The translations under genes and the position numbers were made by a program. A DNA stretch of 64,000 nucleotides from an uncultured Akkermansia sp. GTDB lineage: Bacteria; Verrucomicrobiota; Verrucomicrobiia; Verrucomicrobiales; Akkermansiaceae. The stretch covers positions 1-64,000 of the forward strand of contig CAJGCV010000001.1 in assembly GCA_904501915.1 (NCBI GenBank). The letters are read 5' to 3'. A model generated the notes under the pieces. It was given only the letters and a program-made list of their open reading frames with translations. It ran no database searches and was not told where the DNA came from. Within the stretch, counting starts at the first letter, position 1, and each line of letters begins with the position of its first letter. Positions 33,679 through 41,369 of this stretch are shown one piece after another.

Positions 33679-33706
33679 ATTGTACGCCGCTTCTGCCAAA
33701 TTGCAA
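33679..33706 (-). promoter_or_regulatory. Promoter of the BASS transporter
   Basis: TTGCAA (33706-33701), 16-base spacer, TACAAT (33684-33679), 11 bases before the ATG. Confidence 0.6.
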
Positions 33707-33747
33707 GTGGTAATAACACGAAAGAGTGTCACCAGTATAAAATTTCC

Positions 33748-33776
33748 TTGCCAAGACGGGGAGAGATGCTTAGAAT
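33748..33776 (+). promoter_or_regulatory. Promoter of the aspartate aminotransferase
   Basis: TTGCCA (33748-33753), 17-base spacer, TAGAAT (33771-33776). The leader would be about 60 bases. Confidence 0.7.
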
Positions 33777-33844
33777 AAGCCGCGGTGTGCGTCGCGAGGC
33801 GTACGCATGCTCCGTGTCCAAAATTTTAACCGATTTTCACAACA

Positions 33845-35011
33845 ATGGAATTCATTTCAGATTGCGCAGAGTCCCTGTCTCCGTCCCTCACACTGGCCGT
33901 GACCAACAAGGCCAAGGAGATGAAGGCCCGCGGCGAGCAGGTATATGGCCTGGCTGGCGGCGAACCCGATAAGGATACCCCCGAGAACATCAAGAAAGCC
34001 GCTATTGAAGCACTGAATAACGGCGCTACCAAGTACACCCCCTCTGTGGGTCTGCCCCAGCTGCGCCAGGCTATTTCCGACAAGCTCAGCCGCGACAACG
34101 GCCTTAGCTACACCCCCGACCAGATTTGCGTGTGCAGCGGCGCCAAGCCTGCTGTGTACACCGCACTGCGTGCCACCATTTCCGCTGGTGATGAAGTGAT
34201 TATCCCGGCTCCGTACTGGGTGAGCTACCCCTCCATGGTGGAGCTTTGCGGCGGCACGCCGGTATTTGTGGAGACCAAGGCTGAGAACGGCTGGAAGATT
34301 ACGCCCGAGGAGTTCGAGAACGCCATGACTCCGCGCACGAAGATGATTATTCTGACCACGCCGCACAACCCGACCGGCACCGTCTACACCGAGGACGAGC
34401 TGCGCGCCCTGGGGCAAATTGCGGTGGATGAGGATATTCTCATCATTGCCGATGAAATCTATGAGCACCTGGTATACGGCGAGACCAAGCACGTTTCCAT
34501 GGCTGCCCTGAGCGAGGAGATTTACAACCTGACCATCACCATCAACGGTTTCTCCAAGGGCTACGCCATGACCGGCTGGCGCCTCGGCTACTCCGCTGCT
34601 CCGGCTCACATTGCCAAGTATATCAAGCTGATTCAGGACCACACCGCTTCCAATGCGACCACCTTCTGCCAGTACGGAGCCATTGAGGCCCTGACCGGCG
34701 ACCAGAGCTTCATCTCCGACCTGCGCGAGGAGTATGACTTCCGCCGCCAGTATGTGTACAGCCGCCTGTGCGCTATGCCCAAGATCAAGGTGGTGGAGCC
34801 CAAGGGTGCGTTCTACTTCTTCATTGACACCACGGAGCTCGGCATGGGCTCTCTGGAGCTCTGCGAGAAGCTGCTCGACCGCTACAAGGTGGCTGCCGTT
34901 CCTGGCATTGCTTTCGGCAACGATAACGCCATCCGCATTTCCTACTGCACGTCTCTTGACGTGCTCAAGGAAGGCCTCGACCGCCTCGAGGACTTCTGCA
35001 AGAAGCACTAA
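33845..35011 (+). CDS. Aspartate aminotransferase (class I, fold type I)
   Basis: This PLP enzyme transfers the amino group between aspartate and 2-oxoglutarate; related members are prephenate aminotransferases. The 388-residue protein has the N-terminal LAGGEPDKDTP, TPHNPTGTVY at about 179, and the PLP lysine in NGFSKGYAMTGWRLGY at about residue 237. The arginine contact lies near NAIRISY at the C-terminus. The subgroup is Ib (AspC-like, thermophile type). The gene has the most uniformly GC-rich, optimised codon use of the region, hinting at high expression. It is monocistronic, with its own promoter and terminator. Confidence 0.93.
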   Translation: MEFISDCAESLSPSLTLAVTNKAKEMKARGEQVYGLAGGEPDKDTPENIKKAAIEALNNGATKYTPSVGLPQLRQAISDKLSRDNGLSYTPDQICVCSGAKPAVYTALRATISAGDEVIIPAPYWVSYPSMVELCGGTPVFVETKAENGWKITPEEFENAMTPRTKMIILTTPHNPTGTVYTEDELRALGQIAVDEDILIIADEIYEHLVYGETKHVSMAALSEEIYNLTITINGFSKGYAMTGWRLGYSAAPAHIAKYIKLIQDHTASNATTFCQYGAIEALTGDQSFISDLREEYDFRRQYVYSRLCAMPKIKVVEPKGAFYFFIDTTELGMGSLELCEKLLDRYKVAAVPGIAFGNDNAIRISYCTSLDVLKEGLDRLEDFCKKH

Positions 35012-35044
35012 GTGCTGAAATAAAACGGATTTAGCTTCCATTTC

Positions 35045-35070
35045 CCGGCGCAGGATTCGTCCTGCGCCGG
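35045..35070 (+). terminator. Hairpin terminator after the aminotransferase
   Basis: CCGGCGCAGGA (35045-35055), loop TTCG, TCCTGCGCCGG (35060-35070) form a perfect 11-bp stem with a stable UUCG loop. The U-run is poor (TATGCTTTATC). It can serve both converging genes. Confidence 0.78.
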
Positions 35071-35105
35071 TATGCTTTATCGAGGTTGAAACCTTCAGAA
35101 GATGC

Positions 35106-36182
35106 TTAGATCTTGATAAAGACGCGCTTCTTATAGAGGAACCAGCAGAACCACCAGGCCAGCAGCAGGGCTACAGTAGCATTAGCTGCGCGTTGCCAGT
35201 CTGCGCTGAGGAAAAGTGCCCATGTGCCGCTGAAGAGCCGGGCAGAGAGTGCTTGCAGATTGACTATGTGGATGAGCAGGTAGGCTGCCAGGGCATTGAG
35301 TCCCACTACGCGGAAAGGCAATGCCCATTTCTGCAAGCCTGCCACATCCACCACCAGGTGCAGAAGGCTCATGAGGGCTGCGGCTATGCCGGTGCAGCAC
35401 AGCACAAACGAGGGGGTCCAGATGCTTTTGATGATGGGGGTGGGCATGAAATACCCGGCTATGAACAGCGCTGCGCCCCCGGCCAGCATGGTGAGGGCCC
35501 GGGTGACGGCGTTTTCGATGTTCAGGAAGAGCCTGCCGGCACTGTACCCCAGAAGGCTGAGTGCTGTGGCAGAGATGATGCAGAGGGGCCCCTCGGGGTC
35601 ATAGCTGCCGCCGTAGAGCACGCCGGGGCAAAGCAGGGCATCTATCCGGGCATTCGCGCAGCCGCCAGCCGTGAAGTTCCCGCCCGTGTGCTGCGCTACG
35701 CCCACGCCCACGAGTATGAGCCCTGCAATGATGAAGTTCGGGATGACCCGGCCTCTGGTGAGCAAGGTGATGCTGCCTGCCAGCGCCCCGGAAAGACCAA
35801 TGAGCCCCAGCACGGAGGCAAAACGCATGCTCCCCAGATCCCAGCTGATGATGCCGTTCACGAAAAAGCCCAGAAACACAAGCAGGGCTGCGCGTTTCCA
35901 CAATTTGAGCAGGATTTTCCACGGCCGGGTGTCCAGTTGCCTCAAGTGCGAAAAACACATCGACATGCCCGAAATGAAGACAAAGAGCGGAAAAACGCAA
36001 TCGTATACACGCAGCCCCTCCCACGGAGCGTGCCCCAGTTGCTCCCGCACAAGGCGCCATGCTTCATTCCCGCTGTACAGCGGATACAGCGCGTAGACCA
36101 GTGCATCGAGTCCCAGGATGATGAGCATGTCCATGCCTCGCAATACATCCAGCGAGGTCAGTCGGGCAGAGGGCGTTTCCAT
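35106..36182 (-). CDS. DUF5009 / HGSNAT-like membrane acyltransferase
   Basis: The 358-residue polytopic membrane protein begins with RLTSLDVLRGMDMLIILGLD. That is the conserved start of the bacterial relatives of heparan-alpha-glucosaminide N-acetyltransferase (DUF5009/DUF1624). About ten hydrophobic segments follow, with FPLFVFISGMSM and ALAAYLLIHIV near the end. These proteins are thought to carry acetyl groups across the inner membrane to modify sugars; the target is unknown. I chose the second ATG (36182), because the promoter TTGCCA-17-TAGATT ends immediately before the first ATG (36188), and initiation would fall near 36182. Confidence 0.82.
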   Translation of the reverse strand: METPSARLTSLDVLRGMDMLIILGLDALVYALYPLYSGNEAWRLVREQLGHAPWEGLRVYDCVFPLFVFISGMSMCFSHLRQLDTRPWKILLKLWKRAALLVFLGFFVNGIISWDLGSMRFASVLGLIGLSGALAGSITLLTRGRVIPNFIIAGLILVGVGVAQHTGGNFTAGGCANARIDALLCPGVLYGGSYDPEGPLCIISATALSLLGYSAGRLFLNIENAVTRALTMLAGGAALFIAGYFMPTPIIKSIWTPSFVLCCTGIAAALMSLLHLVVDVAGLQKWALPFRVVGLNALAAYLLIHIVNLQALSARLFSGTWALFLSADWQRAANATVALLLAWWFCWFLYKKRVFIKI

Positions 36183-36188
36183 GTCCAT

Positions 36189-36217
36189 AATCTAACAGAA
36201 TCAATCCCTCTTGGCAA
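36189..36217 (-). promoter_or_regulatory. Promoter of the acyltransferase
   Basis: TTGCCA (36217-36212), 17-base spacer, TAGATT (36194-36189). It leaves 6 bases before the ATG at 36182, so the transcript should be leaderless. Confidence 0.72.
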
Positions 36218-36234
36218 GTGCTGAAAAATTATTA

Positions 36235-36249
36235 TTAGAAAAGTTCTAA
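36235..36249 (+). promoter_or_regulatory. PerR/Fur-like operator upstream of peroxiredoxin
   Basis: TTAGAAAAGTTCTAA is a 15-base palindrome, readable as 7-1-7 with one mismatch, close to the PerR box style (TTAGAATxATTCTAA). It lies 7 bases before the peroxiredoxin -35 and suits control by a peroxide sensor. Confidence 0.5.
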
Positions 36250-36256
36250 AAAAGCT

Positions 36257-36284
36257 TGAACAAAACAGCAAGTTAGTGTATCCT
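36257..36284 (+). promoter_or_regulatory. Promoter of the peroxiredoxin
   Basis: TTGAAC (36257-36262), 16-base spacer, TATCCT (36279-36284), giving a leader of about 21 bases. Confidence 0.5.
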
Positions 36285-36311
36285 AACCTCAACAACCCAA
36301 AATTACATATC

Positions 36312-36935
36312 ATGTTAGTAGGAAAACAAGCCCCCGTATTCAAGGCCAATGCAGTAGTGAATGGAAAAATCGTGAGTGAATTCAGTCTTCAGGATTATGT
36401 GGACAAGAAGTATGTGCTCTTTTTCTTCTATCCGAAAGATTTCACCTTTGTGTGCCCGACAGAGCTGCTGGGATTCCAGGCAGCGCTGCCTGAGTTCGAG
36501 AAGCGCAACACCGTGGTGGTAGGGTGCTCCACCGATACGGAGTACAGCCACTGGGCGTGGTGCCAGAAGCCGCAGAGCGACGGCGGGATATGCGGGGTGA
36601 CCTACCCGCTGGTGGCCGATACGAACAAAACGATATCCGATGCGTTTGATGTGCTGGCGGGCGAGCGCTATGTGGATGAGAAAGGCAATCTGCAGGTAAA
36701 GGGCGAGCTGGTGGCATACCGCGGTCTCTTCCTCATCGACAAGCAGGGCATTGTGCGACACCAGCTGGTGAACGATATGCCGCTGGGGCGTTCTGTGGAA
36801 GAAGCCATACGTATTGTGGATGCACTGCAGCATTATGAGCAGTACGGCGAGGTATGCCCGCTGGGCTGGCATCCCGGTCAGGAAGCGATGCAGCCTACGC
36901 ATGATGGCGTGGCAGCATATCTGGGCAAGCGATAG
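36312..36935 (+). CDS. Typical 2-Cys peroxiredoxin (AhpC/Prx1 group)
   Basis: The enzyme reduces hydrogen peroxide and organic peroxides through a peroxidatic cysteine. The 207-residue protein has that cysteine in DFTFVCPTELLGF (about residue 50) and the resolving cysteine in YGEVCPLGWHPG (about residue 181), with the usual YLGK-like C-terminus. The start at MLVGKQAPVF matches the family; GTG 36276 upstream is rejected. It has its own promoter with a PerR-like palindrome, and a strong terminator follows. No dedicated AhpF is adjacent. Confidence 0.95.
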   Translation: MLVGKQAPVFKANAVVNGKIVSEFSLQDYVDKKYVLFFFYPKDFTFVCPTELLGFQAALPEFEKRNTVVVGCSTDTEYSHWAWCQKPQSDGGICGVTYPLVADTNKTISDAFDVLAGERYVDEKGNLQVKGELVAYRGLFLIDKQGIVRHQLVNDMPLGRSVEEAIRIVDALQHYEQYGEVCPLGWHPGQEAMQPTHDGVAAYLGKR

Positions 36936-36967
36936 TTGTTATATTTCATCAGCACAGTTCAAAAGAA

Positions 36968-36999
36968 AGAGTCACTTCCCGTGAATGGGAAGTGACTCT
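36968..36999. terminator. Bidirectional terminator between peroxiredoxin and flavin reductase
   Basis: AGAGTCACTTCCC (36968-36980) and GGGAAGTGACTCT (36987-36999) form a perfect 13-bp stem with a 6-base loop. T-rich sequence follows on the minus strand (CTTTCTTTT), so it ends the reductase gene well and probably the peroxiredoxin too. Confidence 0.85.
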
Positions 37000-37030
37000 G
37001 ATGTTTAGAACAAGGAATGGTACGTATTAA

Positions 37031-38158
37031 TCAATACACGTCCTTCTGGTAACGCTTGGCAGCCTTCATATCGGCAAGGTAGGCAGAGGCTTCTTCCTCG
37101 GAGCGGTTGCCGTATTTGCCAATGATGGCAAGGAGGGCTTTCTCCACATCCTTGGCCATGCGGTTGGCATCGCCGCACATGTAGAAGGCTGCTCCGTTTT
37201 CGAGCCACTGCCAGACTTCCTCGCCGGCCTGTTCCATGAGGTTCTGCACGTAAATCTTGTACTCCTGGTCACGGCTCCAGGCAACGGAGAGCTTAAGCTT
37301 ACCGCTTTCCACCAGCGGGGCGGTTTCGTCCTCGTAGCAGTTGTCGGTAGCCTGGTAGGGGTTGCCGAAGAAGAGCCACATGGGGCCTGCGGCGTTATCT
37401 GCCACACGCTGCTGCCAGAAAGCGCGGAAGGGGGCAATGCCGGTGCCGGGACCGACCATGATGATGGGAGTGTTGCCATCTTCCGGCAGGCGGAAGTTCT
37501 TGTTGCAGTGCACAAATACCTTTACTTTGTCGCCGGGCTGGATGCGGTCTGCCATGAAGGTGGAGCACACGCCCCCGCGCTTGCGGTCGTTGGTGGTGTA
37601 GCGCACGGCGCCCACGCAGAGGGAAACCTGGCCGGGAACGGCATCAGGGCTGGAGGCGATGGAGTACAGACGCGGGGAAATCTTACCCAGGATGCTGACA
37701 AAGGCGGTGGCATCTGCAAAGCTGGCCTTGCAGCAATCGCAGGTGGCAAGGTCAAGGACATCGCGCCCCCAGCAGAAATCCTTGAGGGCCTCCTTGTCTG
37801 CCAGGATGGAGGCGAGTTTTTCACTGTTGGCCACGGCATTCCACTTGGTGAGCATGCCTTTCTTCAGGTTCGTGATATCGTAGCTGCTGATGAGAGCTTC
37901 GCGCAGCGGGGCGGTGGCACCATCGGGGGTGGGAACCTCTGCCGCAGCATCGAGTCCCAGGGCTGCAATGAGTGCGTCTACAAGTGCCGGGTCATTGCAG
38001 GGGATAACGCCCAGAGCATCACCGGTGGTGTAGGTAAGCCCGGAACCCTCCAGCGAGTAATCTACGTGGATGGTTTCCTTGGCGCTGCCGGGCTTGGTAA
38101 CAGAGCGGACTCCCAGCACAGTGGCCGGGAACGGATTCTTCATGCTGTACGGTTCCAT
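37031..38158 (-). CDS. Diflavin-type NADPH reductase lacking the flavodoxin domain (CysJ C-terminal-like)
   Basis: The 375-residue protein matches the FAD/NADPH half of sulfite reductase flavoprotein. It has the FAD-binding linker region (residues 1-200, RLYSIASSP and GVCSTFMAD) and the NADPH domain (MVGPGTGIAPFRAF, FFGNPYQATD, YMCGDANRMAKDVEKAL). The N-terminal FMN flavodoxin domain of CysJ is absent, and there is no cysI nearby. Electrons would therefore have to leave FAD to a separate flavodoxin, ferredoxin or other acceptor. ATGs at 38158 and 38143 are both possible. The promoter is weak (TTGACA near 38229, no clear -10). Confidence 0.85.
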   Translation of the reverse strand: MEPYSMKNPFPATVLGVRSVTKPGSAKETIHVDYSLEGSGLTYTTGDALGVIPCNDPALVDALIAALGLDAAAEVPTPDGATAPLREALISSYDITNLKKGMLTKWNAVANSEKLASILADKEALKDFCWGRDVLDLATCDCCKASFADATAFVSILGKISPRLYSIASSPDAVPGQVSLCVGAVRYTTNDRKRGGVCSTFMADRIQPGDKVKVFVHCNKNFRLPEDGNTPIIMVGPGTGIAPFRAFWQQRVADNAAGPMWLFFGNPYQATDNCYEDETAPLVESGKLKLSVAWSRDQEYKIYVQNLMEQAGEEVWQWLENGAAFYMCGDANRMAKDVEKALLAIIGKYGNRSEEEASAYLADMKAAKRYQKDVY

Positions 38159-38296
38159 TGTCGTGTAAAAACAGGTGTTTTCGTTACTGAGTAGTCTGCC
38201 TGATACCCCTCTTGATGTCAAGAAAATTTCAATTTATCCCCTATGAGTGCAAATCAGAAATTTGCGCCGCGTGTCAGGAAATTTCTGTGCTCCATG

Positions 38297-38309
38297 GGGA
38301 CACCTGTGC
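38297..38309 (+). repeat. Variant copy of the GGGACACATGTGC repeat
   Basis: GGGACACCTGTGC, one mismatch from the other copies. It lies in the 220-base gap between the CDF gene and the reductase, which otherwise holds nothing recognisable apart from a small CACCGG/CCGGTG hairpin near 38320-38337. Confidence 0.5.
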
Positions 38310-38378
38310 TATGAGATGTACCACCGGGCAGTCCGGTGACTATCCGCATGTATCGTCGGATCTGCGTGTTGGGTCAAA

Positions 38379-39782
38379 TCATGATTCATCGTATGTGACC
38401 ATGATGCGGGCAACGGAGGGGAGGCGTTCGGCGAGTTTTTTGTTGAGCTTGGTGAGGCGGGCGTGGCTTTCTTCCACAGTAAGCTTGTTTTCTTTCGGAA
38501 TGGTGATGATACAGAGGCGCTCGTTCCCGCGGGTGTGGCAGGTGATGCTGGTGGGCAGGGGCGCACCGCGGTCAATCATGGCGGAGCGCACCTGGTCTTC
38601 CCAGTCGGCTGGTAAATCCAGTCTGGAGACAGGCAGTTGCCGCAGGTCCGGCTCCACATGCAGCGCCACAACATCCGCTTTCAGACTGCGCTTGACTTCA
38701 CTGCGGAAGGCTTCGATGGCCACTTGCCAGGATTCCAGCGTGGCATCAGAAGGGAGCTCCAAATCTACCGCAATGACAAATTGCCCTGCATCTGTATGCT
38801 GGAGTACCAGACCATGCACGCCGAAACGGTGGGTGAGGGCAAGGCGGCGGATGGTGAAACCGGGTGTTTCCGGCAGGTTCTCGGAGGGGTGCATGTGCAC
38901 CATGGTTTCGGCACCCTCCAGGGCGGTGGATACCAGGGCTTCGATGGCATCGGCGATTTCATGCGCCGTATCGACATGCAGGCTGTGGGGCACCTGAACG
39001 GCCATATCGACATAGTACCGGGAGCCGGATTCACGCACGCGGAGGCGAGTGACGGGGTAAGTGGGCATGCGTTCTGCCATGAGGACGCGCACTTTTTCGT
39101 TGGCTTCGGTGCTCTGCTTGTCCATGAGGTTGCCGATGGATTCCATACCGAGCTCCTTACAGACATGGAGGATGAGCGCCGCGACAACAAGGGAGGCGAA
39201 GACATCTGCGCGGACGAGGAACCAGTGCAGCCAGCTGCCGGCTACGGTCATGTCTGCCACGGCGGCACCTGTGATGCCCAGGAGGACTGCACCGCTGCTC
39301 CAGATATCGGTGGTGAAGTGTGCGGCATCTGCTTCCAGCGCGGCGCTGCGGGTTTCTTTTGCCACGCGCTTGAGCATGCGAGCCCGGTTCACGTCCACAA
39401 TAATGGAGAGGATGATGATACCGAACGCCCAGTATGAGAATGTGACGGTGAGTGCTTCAGGGTCATTGCTCATGAGGCGCTCCACCGCTTCCATGATAAC
39501 CCAGCCTGCGGTGCAGAGTAGCAGGAGCGTTTCGCCCAGCGCCATGAGGTTTTCGATTTTGCCGTGACCGTACGGGTGGTCTTTGTCGGCTGGCAGGGCT
39601 GCAACTTTGACGGCATAGACCGTGCCGCCGGCTGCGATGAGGTCGAGCGTGCTGTGCAGAGCTTCTGAAAGGATACCCAGTGAGCCGGTCATGATGCCCA
39701 CAACCATTTTTGTGGCGGCCAGAATGCCGCTCCAGATGACCGAGGACCACGCCGCTACGCTTTTTCTGCTGTCTGTATCCAT
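38379..39782 (-). CDS. Cation diffusion facilitator with tandem C-terminal domains
   Basis: CDF exporters swap divalent metals (Zn, Fe, Mn, Co) for protons across the inner membrane. Residues 1-215 contain six transmembrane segments with the metal-site motifs EALHSTLDL (His-xxx-Asp) and ADAAHFTTDIW. The 467-residue length is well above the usual 290-330. The cytoplasmic tail appears to hold three successive regulatory-fold units: VDMAVQVPHSLHVDTAHEIA, then QFVIAVDLELPSDATLESW to ALHVEP, then LCIITIPKENKLTVEES to MVTYDES. ATG 39782 is supported by TTGACT-17-TAGAGT ending 6 bases before it. Metal specificity cannot be read. Confidence 0.88.
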   Translation of the reverse strand: MDTDSRKSVAAWSSVIWSGILAATKMVVGIMTGSLGILSEALHSTLDLIAAGGTVYAVKVAALPADKDHPYGHGKIENLMALGETLLLLCTAGWVIMEAVERLMSNDPEALTVTFSYWAFGIIILSIIVDVNRARMLKRVAKETRSAALEADAAHFTTDIWSSGAVLLGITGAAVADMTVAGSWLHWFLVRADVFASLVVAALILHVCKELGMESIGNLMDKQSTEANEKVRVLMAERMPTYPVTRLRVRESGSRYYVDMAVQVPHSLHVDTAHEIADAIEALVSTALEGAETMVHMHPSENLPETPGFTIRRLALTHRFGVHGLVLQHTDAGQFVIAVDLELPSDATLESWQVAIEAFRSEVKRSLKADVVALHVEPDLRQLPVSRLDLPADWEDQVRSAMIDRGAPLPTSITCHTRGNERLCIITIPKENKLTVEESHARLTKLNKKLAERLPSVARIMVTYDES

Positions 39783-39788
39783 ACGGAA

Positions 39789-39817
39789 ACTCTACAGGCA
39801 AAAGGCGCAATAGTCAA
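39789..39817 (-). promoter_or_regulatory. Promoter of the CDF gene
   Basis: TTGACT (39817-39812), 17-base spacer, TAGAGT (39794-39789), 6 bases before the ATG. Confidence 0.75.
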
Positions 39818-39872
39818 GCTAAAGGAAAGAATGATTCTTAAAAAGCAGTTAGGGTGATGCTATAGATTCAGC

Positions 39873-39901
39873 TTGCCATGGCGTGGCTCTGACGGTAGAA
39901 T
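39873..39901 (+). promoter_or_regulatory. Promoter of the second Sel1 gene
   Basis: TTGCCA (39873-39878), 17-base spacer, TAGAAT (39896-39901), 6 bases before the ATG. Confidence 0.78.
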
Positions 39902-39907
39902 GAGCCA

Positions 39908-41269
39908 ATGAAACAGTTTCTGTATATTCTTCCGCTGGCGCTCAGTCCTGTAATGGCACAGGTGGCTGATGCCAAAGCTGCATGCACGGCTGCCCTGGAT
40001 GCCATGAAAACGGCGCAGTCTGAAGATATGGGCAGCGTGATTACGGCGGTGCTGGATTCTACCGGAGGAGACGAACAGGCCTATTACCGATTGATGAAAG
40101 AGGCTGCGGATGCGGGGCATCCTGTGGCTCTGCTGTGGTCTGCCCGGCAGATGCTGACGCAGCTGAAAGTGCAGCGCAAGGATTTGGAAAACGCGCCGGA
40201 AGCGGTGAATATGCGCGCAGCGCTGGAACAGGCTGCCAGCCAGGGCTATGTGCCCGCTATGGTGGAGCTGGCGCATGTGTGCGGAAATGGTATCGGAGCC
40301 CCGGCAGATGAAGACGCCGGCATGAAACACCTGATGGCGGCATGCAAGGCTAACAGCGCTCGAGCTCGCGCCGGGTATCTGCTGCTTTCCGGGCGTCTGG
40401 ATAAGGGTGGGGCTGCATCTGCGGCTGTGGCGGCGGAATTGAAGAAAAATAATTTCTACTTGGAGGAATTCCTGGCGGCTATGATTGGCCGGCATGATGA
40501 GGAGAAGAGCCGCGACTGGATGACGAAGGCTGCATCACACGGCAGCCCGGGTGCAGCCTGCACGCTGGCATTCTATTATCTGCAGCAGGGGAAGCATGCC
40601 CTGGGACTTGAATTCCTGAAACAGGCTGCGGAGCGGAATCATCCCGAGGCGTTGGCTCAACTTGCTTCGTGGACCCTGCCCGAGGCCCAGCTGCCGGAAG
40701 GCTTGAAGGATGCGCTGAAACCAGATACAGAGGCCGCCATCCGCTTGTTCCAGAAAGCCGCTTTACTAGGGTATACGCCGGCGCTGATTCCGCTGGCCGG
40801 TGAGTACCACAAGAACCCCGGAAAATACAAGCCTGAACGGGTGTTCGAGTTGTACCGCATGGCGGCAGATGCCGGTGACCCGCGTGGCGGGGTGGCGTTT
40901 GCTTATTCGCTTGCCTGTGGCCGGGGATGCACGCAGGATACGGAACGCGGGGTGCGGATTCTGACGCAGCTGGTGGATGCCGGAGTGCCATTTGCCAATA
41001 TGGCACTGGCTGATTTGTATTTTAACGGGACAGGTGTGCCTGCTGATATGGGCAAAGCACTCAGTGCCTTGACGACAGCGGCTTCTGCCGGTGTGCCGCA
41101 GTGCTACACGCTCATGGCGGTGATTGCCCAGCTGGGCAATGCCTCCAGACCCTCTGAACCCACCCGTGCCAGAATGTACCTGCGCATGGCGCAGGAGCGC
41201 GGCGAAATGAATGCGCAACAGGCATATGATACCATGGTGCAGCAAGGCGGCTGGCGCTTTATCCCATGA
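39908..41269 (+). CDS. Exported Sel1-repeat protein
   Basis: The 453-residue protein has a signal peptide (residues 1-18, ending near VMA-QV). Sel1-like repeats run over much of the remainder (for example MVELAHVCGNGIGAPADEDA, GVAFAYSLACGRGCTQDT, NMALADLYFNGTGVPADMG). A less regular helical section lies at about 150-260. Such solenoids bind proteins in the periplasm. Unlike the Sel1 gene at 26-27 kb it is monocistronic, with its own promoter directly before the ATG. Its role is unknown. Confidence 0.85.
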   Translation: MKQFLYILPLALSPVMAQVADAKAACTAALDAMKTAQSEDMGSVITAVLDSTGGDEQAYYRLMKEAADAGHPVALLWSARQMLTQLKVQRKDLENAPEAVNMRAALEQAASQGYVPAMVELAHVCGNGIGAPADEDAGMKHLMAACKANSARARAGYLLLSGRLDKGGAASAAVAAELKKNNFYLEEFLAAMIGRHDEEKSRDWMTKAASHGSPGAACTLAFYYLQQGKHALGLEFLKQAAERNHPEALAQLASWTLPEAQLPEGLKDALKPDTEAAIRLFQKAALLGYTPALIPLAGEYHKNPGKYKPERVFELYRMAADAGDPRGGVAFAYSLACGRGCTQDTERGVRILTQLVDAGVPFANMALADLYFNGTGVPADMGKALSALTTAASAGVPQCYTLMAVIAQLGNASRPSEPTRARMYLRMAQERGEMNAQQAYDTMVQQGGWRFIP

Positions 41270-41298
41270 GGTGAGCGAATAGCCCCGACCGTTTAATC

Positions 41299-41327
41299 TT
41301 GCCAAGTATCTGCCGCTTTGTTACAAT
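41299..41327 (+). promoter_or_regulatory. Promoter of the PgpH-like gene pair
   Basis: TTGCCA (41299-41304), 17-base spacer, TACAAT (41322-41327), with a leader of about 36 bases. Confidence 0.7.
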
Positions 41328-41369
41328 ACCCGGCACGGCGAAGAAACAACAAGAAATTCGTTTTAGTAT

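Noticed and set aside
33857..35041. 394-codon minus-strand open frame
   Set aside because: Mirror frame of the highly biased aminotransferase gene; no family features.
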